From Clostridia bacterium (GTDB lineage: Bacteria > Bacillota > Peptococcia > DRI-13 > SM3-B62), in the NCBI GenBank assembly GCA_018432615.1, contig JAHDSQ010000011.1:1-64000 (forward strand): DNA of 64,000 bases, read 5' to 3'. The position numbers and the translations under genes were made by a program. The notes beneath the pieces were generated by a model. The model ran no database searches. It worked only from the letters and a program-made list of their open reading frames with translations, and was not told where the DNA came from. How positions within the stretch are numbered: position 1 is the stretch's first letter; each line of letters opens with the position of its first letter. Shown one piece after another: positions 17,375 through 25,324 of the stretch.

Positions 17375-19228
17375 CTATTCTATGGGGAACTCTTCTATCA
17401 GCTGATTATCAATATATACCTCTATCATGCCGCTTCCGGCATATCTGATATACCGCTCCACAGATTCCCCGTTGTAATGATAACTTTCATAATCAACATA
17501 CCTTCCACTCACATCATCAACAATTATTTTCAGTTTACCGCTTTGGGGCATCATCACTTTAACAGGTATAGGCCTGCTCACCGGACCCGGTCCTGTACTG
17601 ACGACAAAGTTGACAGTAGAACCCGCCAGCATTTCACTCTCGGGCTGAGGATCCTGTCTGATAACATACCCTGCAGGATACTCCATGCTTCCTTCCTCTT
17701 GCACTACCCCCATCGTTAATTCCAAATCCTGAATAGCCGCTTTAGCTTGATCTGCTGTTTGTCCCACCAGGTTCGGGATCCTAACCCAAGCCGGCTCCGG
17801 TCCCTTGCTGATAATAAGCTTAACTTGGGAGCCTTGGACTACTTCCCTTTCGGCATCCGGCTCCTGGTGTATCACATAGCCTGCCTTAATCTGGCTATGA
17901 TAAGCACGGCTTATTTCACCCAGTTCAAGCCCTTCCTCATCCAAAACGGCCTTGGCAAAAATCAACAAATGCCTGGTTACATTAGGCATCTTTACATATT
18001 TAGGACCGCTACTTACACTTACCTTTACCTCACTGCCCTTTTTTACAATCTCCTCGGACTCCGGCTCCTGCGTGATAACACTTCCGGCCCTAGCAGAGGG
18101 ATGGTGGATCTCTTTTTCCTTGACAATATCCAAACCTAAGGCCGCAAGCTCCTTGTCAGCTTCTTCCACTGTTTTGCCTACGACATTGGGAACCGTAACC
18201 TTATTATACATCAAGGCCATCGAAGACAGATATATCCCGGCTAAAAAACCTACTATGACGATGGCGGAAATAATTATTTTCCCCTGCAGAGACATTCTTG
18301 CTCTTATCTTTTTTTTCTTCCTTTTCCCGTCTGCCACCGGCAACATTACCGTATCTTCACTAGTTTTACTTTCTACGGCCGGTTCTTCTTCCGGCAAGGT
18401 TTTAAAGGAACCATCAAGAGTAACGGAAAATAAATCTTCTTTCAAAGCCTTGACCGACTGATACCTGGCTTCAGGTTTTTGGTTAATAGCCTTGAGAATA
18501 ACCTTTTCCATGGCTTCACTGATGTCAGGATTAAGTTTTCTGGGCGAAACCGGATCCTCATGCAGCTTTTTCATAGCAACACTTATTGTTGATTCCCCAT
18601 CAAAAGGCAGCTTTCCGGTCAGCATTTCATATATTACCACACCAAGGGAATAAATGTCCGATCTTTCGTCGGCTATATGTCCTCTGGCCTGTTCCGGAGA
18701 AAAGTAATGCACCGAACCGAGCACGCTTCCCGTGTGGATCACTGTCGCAGTTGAAACGGCTCGTGCTATTCCAAAATCCGTTACCTTAGCCCGCCCGCTG
18801 TCGGTAATGATAATATTATGAGGCTTGATGTCCCTATGAATGATTTGGTGTTCATGTGCATGCTCCAACGCATCGCAAATTTGCCCAATTATGCTTGCAG
18901 TCTCCTCCAGGCTGAAGGTTCCTCTTTCTTTGATCAGCTTTTTCAGGTTCTTACCCTCAACCAGCTCCATAACCAAATAGTGAATATCTTCTTCCCAACC
19001 TACATCATATATATTGACAATATTTACATGGGAGAGGCTTGCAACCGCCTGAGCCTCATGGCGAAAGCGCGTCAAAAAATCTTCGTCACTGGAAAATTGC
19101 TCCCTTAGTACCTTTACGGCGACAGTCCTATACAAGTAAATGTCCTTAGCACGATATACCAGAGCCATTCCGCCTCCGCCGATAAGCTCCAGAACCTCAT
19201 AACGCTTTCCTAACAACCGACCAATCAC
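17375..19228 (-). CDS. prkC: PASTA-domain Ser/Thr protein kinase
   Basis: A 617-residue membrane kinase. The kinase domain (about 10-270) has GGGGMALVYRA, AVKVL with the ATP lysine, HRDIKPHNI and DFGIARA. A basic juxtamembrane stretch and one membrane helix (about 330-350) lead to three extracellular PASTA repeats (about 355-560), which bind muropeptides in this family. A C-terminal tail of about 60 residues beyond the PASTA repeats ends in a small beta-rich segment (DNQLIEEFPIE) of unknown role. It starts at GTG. The paired phosphatase gene is 26 bases upstream. Confidence 0.97.
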   Translation of the reverse strand: MIGRLLGKRYEVLELIGGGGMALVYRAKDIYLYRTVAVKVLREQFSSDEDFLTRFRHEAQAVASLSHVNIVNIYDVGWEEDIHYLVMELVEGKNLKKLIKERGTFSLEETASIIGQICDALEHAHEHQIIHRDIKPHNIIITDSGRAKVTDFGIARAVSTATVIHTGSVLGSVHYFSPEQARGHIADERSDIYSLGVVIYEMLTGKLPFDGESTISVAMKKLHEDPVSPRKLNPDISEAMEKVILKAINQKPEARYQSVKALKEDLFSVTLDGSFKTLPEEEPAVESKTSEDTVMLPVADGKRKKKKIRARMSLQGKIIISAIVIVGFLAGIYLSSMALMYNKVTVPNVVGKTVEEADKELAALGLDIVKEKEIHHPSARAGSVITQEPESEEIVKKGSEVKVSVSSGPKYVKMPNVTRHLLIFAKAVLDEEGLELGEISRAYHSQIKAGYVIHQEPDAEREVVQGSQVKLIISKGPEPAWVRIPNLVGQTADQAKAAIQDLELTMGVVQEEGSMEYPAGYVIRQDPQPESEMLAGSTVNFVVSTGPGPVSRPIPVKVMMPQSGKLKIIVDDVSGRYVDYESYHYNGESVERYIRYAGSGMIEVYIDNQLIEEFPIE

Positions 19229-19254
19229 AGCCTCACCCCCTAACCTTTTTATCT

Positions 19255-19965
19255 CTACTCATATTGTACCAAGACAACAGTCACGTTATCAGTCCCACCT
19301 TTTTGAAGGGCCTGCTCAACCATCATTTTTACCTTATCCTGCAAACCAACGGTTTGTCTGATTATCATCATCATACTTTCTTCACTGACATGATTATATA
19401 GCCCGTCCGTACACAACAACAAATAGTCATGCACCTGCAAGTCGATTGTCAGCAAGTCGATTTGCGGCGCAATTCCGGTTCCTAAAGCCCTGGTCAAGAC
19501 ATTACGCTGCGGATGGTTTTTCGCTTCTTCCCTGGTCAGGCTTCCGCTTTGATAAAGCTCATTCACCAGAGAATGGTCTTGTGTCAACTGATTCAACTCA
19601 CCATGACGAAAAAGGTAAGCCCTGCTGTCCCCGATATGGGCCAAGTGCAAGAAGCCTCCATCCACCAAAGCCGCCGTGACGGTAGTTCCCATTCCCTTGA
19701 ATCGCTCATCACAGCTTTTTTCGTAAATAACCGCATTGGCCTTGTTCAAGGCACTTTGCAAATTTATTGCAGTAGCCCCGCCTTTTTTTGAAAAGCAAAA
19801 TTCACTGTCTATGACTTCAATTGCTAGCCTGCTGGCTGTTCCTCCTCCGTGATGCCCTCCCATACCGTCGGCCACCACAAAAAGACCGCGTTCTAAGGAA
19901 AGCAGGTATTTGTCCTCATTTTCTTTTCTAACCAAACCTACATCAGTAAGAGCATTACCAAGCAA
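19255..19965 (-). CDS. prpC: PP2C-type protein phosphatase (PrpC/Stp)
   Basis: The 236-residue phosphatase reverses phosphorylation by PrkC. The metal-binding aspartates lie in VRKENED, VADGMGGHHGG and LLLCTDGLYNHV, with LAHIGDSRAYLFR and TDNVTVV completing the PP2C motifs. It starts at TTG behind AGGAAGTG. It is the first half of the kinase/phosphatase pair and follows rlmN. Confidence 0.96.
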   Translation of the reverse strand: MLGNALTDVGLVRKENEDKYLLSLERGLFVVADGMGGHHGGGTASRLAIEVIDSEFCFSKKGGATAINLQSALNKANAVIYEKSCDERFKGMGTTVTAALVDGGFLHLAHIGDSRAYLFRHGELNQLTQDHSLVNELYQSGSLTREEAKNHPQRNVLTRALGTGIAPQIDLLTIDLQVHDYLLLCTDGLYNHVSEESMMMIIRQTVGLQDKVKMMVEQALQKGGTDNVTVVLVQYE

Positions 19966-19996
19966 GTAACTTCACTTCCTTTTATCACTGCAAGCA

Positions 19997-21058
19997 TTAA
20001 CTTTCTCTGGCAGCCAATTGCCCACAGGCGGCATCTATATCGCTTCCCTTTTCCTCTCTCAGCACCGCGTTTATCCCCAAATGACGTAAATGTTCCAGAA
20101 ATCTCCGCGCGTTTATACGCCCGGGAGTTTTAAACCCTTCTCCTTCTACCTTGTTCAGCGGAATAACGTTAACATTGGCCGCTACCCTGCTGATCAGGCG
20201 CGCAAGCTTATCTGCCTGCTCTTGGCTGTCATTAAAACCCTTCACCAGTACATATTCAAAGGTTATCCTGCGCCCTGTCTTCTCCTGATAATATTGACAG
20301 GCTCCCAGCAATTCTTCCAGGGGGTATTGCCTGTTTACCGGCATAATCTCATTTCGCAGGTTATTGTCCGCAGCGTGCAGAGACACCGCCAAAACAATAT
20401 CCAGGTTTTCCTCGGCCAGCTCCCGAATTTGCGGAACAAGCCCGCAGGTAGATAAGGTTATCCGACGCATCCCAATTCTTTGACCATTCTCATGGTTCAA
20501 TATCCTAATGCTTTTCAGCACTGCCGGCAGGTTCAATAAGGGCTCGCCCATTCCCATATAAACCAGATTGTCCACTTTGAAATCAGGCTCTTCCTCCCTC
20601 ATACAGCGGGTTATATCCAAAACCTGTCCCAGTATTTCTCCCGCCGTCATGTTTCTGACCAAACCTAATTTACCGGTTGCACAAAACACACACCCCATCG
20701 GACAGCCAATTTGGGTAGAAAGGCAAACCGTGTTTCTATTTCTGGTTATATCACCGTCATGTCTTAACAACACGCTTTCCACACGGTTCTTATCAGCCAG
20801 TTCCCACAAAAACTTATTTGTTCCGTCACGGCTTATTTGTCTTTTTAACAAATTACCAATCATGAGCTGATAGTTTTCCGCCATAAAGCCTTGGCAACTC
20901 TTCCCGATATTAGTCATTTCATTCCAATTTGACACAGCCTTAGCTTGGACCCAATTGAAAATCTGCTGGGCCCTAAACCCCTTCTCACCAGCCGCAACCA
21001 ATAAATCCTGCAGCTCCTCTTGTTTTAAACACCTGATATCCGGCTTCAGATTATTCAT
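19997..21058 (-). CDS. rlmN: 23S rRNA (adenine2503-C2)-methyltransferase
   Basis: The radical SAM methyltransferase acts on A2503 of 23S rRNA and A37 of some tRNAs. The cluster motif is CPMGCVFCATG. GEPLLN binds SAM, and the methyl-accepting Cys lies near the C-terminus (DIDAACGQLA). The chosen ATG at 21058 gives 353 residues; a TTG seven codons upstream is possible. Co-transcribed with rsmB, 23 bases upstream. Confidence 0.96.
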   Translation of the reverse strand: MNNLKPDIRCLKQEELQDLLVAAGEKGFRAQQIFNWVQAKAVSNWNEMTNIGKSCQGFMAENYQLMIGNLLKRQISRDGTNKFLWELADKNRVESVLLRHDGDITRNRNTVCLSTQIGCPMGCVFCATGKLGLVRNMTAGEILGQVLDITRCMREEEPDFKVDNLVYMGMGEPLLNLPAVLKSIRILNHENGQRIGMRRITLSTCGLVPQIRELAEENLDIVLAVSLHAADNNLRNEIMPVNRQYPLEELLGACQYYQEKTGRRITFEYVLVKGFNDSQEQADKLARLISRVAANVNVIPLNKVEGEGFKTPGRINARRFLEHLRHLGINAVLREEKGSDIDAACGQLAARES

Positions 21059-21081
21059 ACCCTTGATCCCTCTACTCAAAT

Positions 21082-22422
21082 CTAAACCCTAGCCAATCCG
21101 GCAATAAAGAAACCCTCCATTTGATCTGCAAAAGGTAAAAGCTGCAGCATACCTGCATCTTCAGTCCCCTCTTCAGGCTTCTTCCTATAGGGCAGCGACT
21201 CATAAATATTATAGCTTTTTATTTCCGGTAACTCCGCCCTCAACCAGTTAATGTTCTCCTGGTTTTCCTCCGGCTCTGTGGTGCAAGTGCTGTAAACCAG
21301 CCTGCCACCTTTTTTTAATCTCTTGGCGACACTCCTTAATATTTCTCTCTGGAGCGAAACCAACTCGATAATATCGGCTTCGCTTCTGCGCCAGCGCAAA
21401 TCAGGCCTTCTTCTAATAACCCCTAATCCTGAACATGGGGCGTCAACTAATATATAATCAAAGTCTTCATCCATTTGCTCGGCAATTTTTGCCGCATCCT
21501 GCAATACCGTTTTGATGATTACAATGCCTAGCCTCTTGGCAGTTTCTTCAATCAACTTAAGCCTGTGCTGATGGACATCACAAGAAATTATTGCCCCTTT
21601 GTTATTCATGAACTGAGCCAAGTGTGTTGCCTTGCCCCCCGGCCCGGAACAGGCATCGAGCACCTTCTTTCCCGGTTGCGGGTCCAAAACGTGGGAAACA
21701 AGCATCGAACTCTCGTCCTGCACCGTAAAAAACCCGCTCTTGAAAGCAGCTAAACTACCGATTGGCGGCCCTTTTTTGATGATTATACCTTCGGGGACTT
21801 TGCTGCTTTTTTCTACTTTGCAGCCTTCCTCTTCCAAAAGCTTCAACAGCTTGTCCGGAGTGCACCTGAGGGTATTGGTCCTAACCCAAAGCTCAGCAGG
21901 GGAATTGTTAAACTCACAAAACTTTAAGGTGTTTTGAAAGCCATACCTCTTCAACCAACGCTTAATCATCCACGAGGGATGCGAATAGACGACCTCAAGA
22001 TATTTTCCCGGCTCTTTTTTACTATCAGGCCATTTAATTTGCTGCGGATCGCGCAGATAGCTTCGCAAAACACCGTTAACCAACCCGGCAACACCTGAAT
22101 GAAAATACTTGCGCGCCAGCTTGACGGCCTCATTAGTGACCGCCGAAGACGGGACCCTATCCAAATAAAGCAACTGGTAAAAAGCCATTCTCAATAATAT
22201 GACGGCCCCGTTTTCTAACTTATCAGGTTTTTTAACCATCCGGTTGATAATCCAATCCAAAGTCAACTTATGTTTCACCGTACCGTATACCAATTCGGTA
22301 CAAAAGCTTCTCTCCAAGCGAGGCAATTCATATTTGTTTAAAATCTCATCAACAACAATATTGGCATATGCCCCTTCGTTGATGGCCATCAGGGCACAAT
22401 AAGCAGCCTCTCGCGCTTTCAT
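21082..22422 (-). CDS. rsmB: 16S rRNA (cytosine967-C5)-methyltransferase
   Basis: The 446-residue protein has an N-terminal NusB-like RNA-binding domain (about 1-130) and a C-terminal SAM domain with LDACSGPGGKATHLAQ, VDAPCSGLGVIRRRPDLRW (catalytic Cys) and YSTCTTEPEENQENI (second Cys). Its start lies directly after the stop of the upstream peptidase gene. Confidence 0.96.
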   Translation of the reverse strand: MKAREAAYCALMAINEGAYANIVVDEILNKYELPRLERSFCTELVYGTVKHKLTLDWIINRMVKKPDKLENGAVILLRMAFYQLLYLDRVPSSAVTNEAVKLARKYFHSGVAGLVNGVLRSYLRDPQQIKWPDSKKEPGKYLEVVYSHPSWMIKRWLKRYGFQNTLKFCEFNNSPAELWVRTNTLRCTPDKLLKLLEEEGCKVEKSSKVPEGIIIKKGPPIGSLAAFKSGFFTVQDESSMLVSHVLDPQPGKKVLDACSGPGGKATHLAQFMNNKGAIISCDVHQHRLKLIEETAKRLGIVIIKTVLQDAAKIAEQMDEDFDYILVDAPCSGLGVIRRRPDLRWRRSEADIIELVSLQREILRSVAKRLKKGGRLVYSTCTTEPEENQENINWLRAELPEIKSYNIYESLPYRKKPEEGTEDAGMLQLLPFADQMEGFFIAGLARV

Positions 22423-23139
22423 CTAATCGTTCCGTCTCCCACCTAAGACTCCGGAAATCAGAAGCAGCCTCACCAGGTTCAAAATACCCATCAATGCTGA
22501 AGCAACATAGGTCATAGCCGCCGCATCCAAGACGGATTTCGTTTTCGGCAGTTCATCAGATGTTATATAGCTGCCATTATGCAAAATAGCCATGGCCCGG
22601 CTTGAGGCATTAAATTCAACGGGTAGCGTAACCAACTGAAAAAGCACTACCGCCGCAAACAAATATATTCCTAAGTAGACTAGATTCGTCCCCATACTCC
22701 CCGACAGAAACAGACCAATAAAGAGCAAAGGAAAAGCTAGATTAGATCCAAAATTCGCCACGGGCACCAGCCCGTTTCTGATGTTCAAGGGCACATAGCC
22801 TACGGCATGCTGAATAGCGTGCCCCGTCTCGTGTGCAGCCACACCCAGGGAAGCCAGAGAATTGCCCTGATAGACCTGTTGTGACAAACGCACCATCTTG
22901 ACCCTGGGGTCATAATGGTCACTTAAATTACCGCCGATCATTTCCACACCGACATGATCTAAACCTTGTGACCTCAAAATCGCCCTGGCAACGTCCGCAC
23001 CTGTCAATCCTTTGGAGGATGCCACCTTTGAATAACGGGCAAAGGTCGACTTAACCTTGGCCTGTGCGTACATAGCCAGTATTATTCCGGGAATCAGTAT
23101 TATCATGCTTGAATAAAAAGACAAGGGATAAAAGTACAT
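22423..23139 (-). CDS. Membrane zinc metallopeptidase, YugP type
   Basis: A 238-residue neutral zinc metallopeptidase-family protein. The N-terminal helix anchors it, AAHETGHAIQHAVGY carries the HExxH zinc motif, and three more membrane segments follow. The substrate is not known. It lies between DUF116 and rsmB, an arrangement typical of Clostridia, and has very short intergenic spacing on both sides. Confidence 0.92.
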   Translation of the reverse strand: MYFYPLSFYSSMIILIPGIILAMYAQAKVKSTFARYSKVASSKGLTGADVARAILRSQGLDHVGVEMIGGNLSDHYDPRVKMVRLSQQVYQGNSLASLGVAAHETGHAIQHAVGYVPLNIRNGLVPVANFGSNLAFPLLFIGLFLSGSMGTNLVYLGIYLFAAVVLFQLVTLPVEFNASSRAMAILHNGSYITSDELPKTKSVLDAAAMTYVASALMGILNLVRLLLISGVLGGRRND

Positions 23140-23141
23140 CT

Positions 23142-23924
23142 TTATTCAGCCTCCTGTCTAAAATATTTTATCGCCCCTTCGACCTTTTGTAAATCCACAC
23201 GCGTATTGCAGCAAGGACCTTCAGGGCGTTCATTCACAATACCGATAACCGGTATCTGCGTTACATCCTGCAGCCCGCTGGTCAAATCCCTTTCGCAAGC
23301 AATAGCCACTATGGCCTGGGGTTTCCTCTCCTTGACCGCTTTCCTGGCAAAGGTCCCGCCGGAAGCAATGCAAAGATCAGCCTGATATTCTTTTGCTATT
23401 CTCCGCAAATCCGCTATTTGACATTTACCGCAATCCCTGCAATTATTCACGTCCATAGTAATTTTATGAGGACATTTCACCCACTGCAAACAATGAGGAG
23501 CAAGAATCATTATCCTTTGATAGTATTGTTGGTTATTACTTATTCTAGTCATATGATTGGATACCTGGACAAAGGAGTTTTTTATCTTCATTTCATCAAA
23601 ACCTAAAAGTTTGCCTAGTTGAAGTGCCACAGGAAAAAGGAAATTTGTTGCGGAATAAATAATATTATTCATAAACTTAAAGGTCTTTCTGCGCCACACA
23701 CTCACTACCAATGCAACAATACCCAGTGAAAACAAAGATAGGACTAAAAGTATTGCAGCGATAAATGCAGTGAGAATAACCTGATTAATAATTATTGAGC
23801 GCCTGCTCACAATATACCAAGCTAAAACAAACACCGCAAAAATAAAAACAATACTAATAACCAAAAGACCGATAAATAACCTTTTTCGCATCACGTTTTC
23901 TGCTCTATTATCCGTCAAAGACAT
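23142..23924 (-). CDS. DUF116 membrane protein
   Basis: About 260 residues: two N-terminal membrane helices (about 12-35 and 50-75), then a soluble DUF116 domain with many cysteines (CPHKITMDVNNCRDCGKC, VAIACERDLTSG and EGPCCNTRVD), which suggest a metal or Fe-S site. The family is widespread in Clostridia and has no established function. GGAGAAGGG precedes the ATG at 23924, which overlaps the end of fmt by 17 bases, so translation may be coupled. The longer frame runs into fmt and is unlikely. Confidence 0.88.
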   Translation of the reverse strand: MSLTDNRAENVMRKRLFIGLLVISIVFIFAVFVLAWYIVSRRSIIINQVILTAFIAAILLVLSLFSLGIVALVVSVWRRKTFKFMNNIIYSATNFLFPVALQLGKLLGFDEMKIKNSFVQVSNHMTRISNNQQYYQRIMILAPHCLQWVKCPHKITMDVNNCRDCGKCQIADLRRIAKEYQADLCIASGGTFARKAVKERKPQAIVAIACERDLTSGLQDVTQIPVIGIVNERPEGPCCNTRVDLQKVEGAIKYFRQEAE

Positions 23925-24852
23925 ATCCCTTCTCCAATTGATAACCGTTAACAAAACTCGTCGCCGGCATATTTTTTTTCCCAAAGGGCTGAACATCGGT
24001 TATTAAGATGCTACCCATGCCTGTTTGCACAATAAATCCTTTTCCTTTAATGATATCTAAGACTGTCCCGGCCTTTTCATCAGAACCCTTTTCCTGATAA
24101 ACTTGAGACCCCCTAATCTTCAGCGGCTTGTCCAAACAGACGGCATAAGCCCCCGGCCACGGATCCAGTCCTCTGACCTGATTGTGAATCTCTTCAGCCG
24201 TTTTGTCCCAGATTATTCTCTCGTGCTCCCTCAAAAGTCTCGGTGCATAACTGGCATCCTCTTCCTTCTGCTTCTCGGGAACAATCTTTCCTTCACCATA
24301 TAGTTTGATGGTCTCAATAAGCTGGTCGGCCCCGATAAGAGAAATTATATCATGAAGCCGACCATATGTCATTTCAGGGGTAATAGCTATTTCCCTCTTT
24401 AACAGAATATCCCCCGTATCCAGCCCACTGTTCATCAGCATCGTAGTCACTCCGGTCTGTTTTTCTCCGTTTAAGATAGCCCAGTGTAGCGGTGCCGCAC
24501 CCCTGTATTGCGGAAGCAAGGAGGCATGGACATTGATACAACCCAACGTGGGTACAGCTAAGATGCTCTCGGGAAGGATCTGCCCAAAAGCTGCCACCGC
24601 AATGACATCCGGCTCCATTTCCCGCAGCATTCCTACAATTTTTTCATCCCTTACCTTTTGCGGCTGAATGATATCCAAGCCCAATCCGACAGCGGTTTCC
24701 TTCACAGGCGAGGCCTGCAGCTTTTTCCCACGTCCTTTCGGACGGTCAGGCTGTGTTACAACGGCCAACAAATCATGACCGGCTTTCTTTAAAGCAAGAA
24801 GTGAAGGAACAGCAAATTCGGGAGTCCCCATAAATATAATTCTCTTCTTCAT
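23908..24852 (-). CDS. fmt: Methionyl-tRNA formyltransferase
   Basis: The 314-residue enzyme formylates initiator Met-tRNA. FMGTPEFAVPSLLAL opens the Rossmann part. HASLLPQYRGAAPLHWAI and MNSGLDTGDIL form the formyl-folate active site, and the C-terminal OB domain binds tRNA. The ATG at 24852 matches the family start; a longer frame would run into def. def, for removal of the formyl group, is directly upstream. Confidence 0.97.
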   Translation of the reverse strand: MKKRIIFMGTPEFAVPSLLALKKAGHDLLAVVTQPDRPKGRGKKLQASPVKETAVGLGLDIIQPQKVRDEKIVGMLREMEPDVIAVAAFGQILPESILAVPTLGCINVHASLLPQYRGAAPLHWAILNGEKQTGVTTMLMNSGLDTGDILLKREIAITPEMTYGRLHDIISLIGADQLIETIKLYGEGKIVPEKQKEEDASYAPRLLREHERIIWDKTAEEIHNQVRGLDPWPGAYAVCLDKPLKIRGSQVYQEKGSDEKAGTVLDIIKGKGFIVQTGMGSILITDVQPFGKKNMPATSFVNGYQLEKGYVFDG

Positions 24853-24856
24853 TTTC

Positions 24857-25312
24857 TTACTCCACACGTCTGATATTTTTCGCTTTATCAATATACAAGA
24901 TACCGTCCAAGTGGTCGATTTCATGCTGAAGGGCTCTGGCCATCAAGCCCTCTCCCACATATTCCACCTTTTCGCCGTTCCTATTGAGCCCTGTAACCTT
25001 CACAATATTATATCTCGTAACCTCACCCGTAAAACCGGGTACGCTTAAACAGCCCTCATAGTCGGTCTGTTCACCTTCGCCGCTTAGTAGCACCGGGTTG
25101 ATAAGCTCTAATTCCTCATCATACACATCAACGACAATAGCGCGTTTAGAAATACCTATCTGCGGTGCTGCCAGTCCTGCCCCTTGCGCGGCACGCATGG
25201 TATCCTTCATATTATCCAAAAGTTTATGGATATTGTTATTTATTTCTTTAATCTCCTTGGCTTTTTCTCTCAACACCTGATCTTCATCAGTAACTATTTG
25301 ATATACCGACAT
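24857..25312 (-). CDS. def: Peptide deformylase
   Basis: The 151-residue metalloenzyme removes N-formyl groups from new proteins. The three motifs are present: GAGLAAPQIG, EGCLSVPG (metal Cys) and HEIDHLDG (metal histidines and catalytic Glu). It lies in the usual priA-def-fmt order and is separated from fmt by four bases. Confidence 0.98.
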   Translation of the reverse strand: MSVYQIVTDEDQVLREKAKEIKEINNNIHKLLDNMKDTMRAAQGAGLAAPQIGISKRAIVVDVYDEELELINPVLLSGEGEQTDYEGCLSVPGFTGEVTRYNIVKVTGLNRNGEKVEYVGEGLMARALQHEIDHLDGILYIDKAKNIRRVE

Positions 25313-25324
25313 TCCCTGTCCTCC

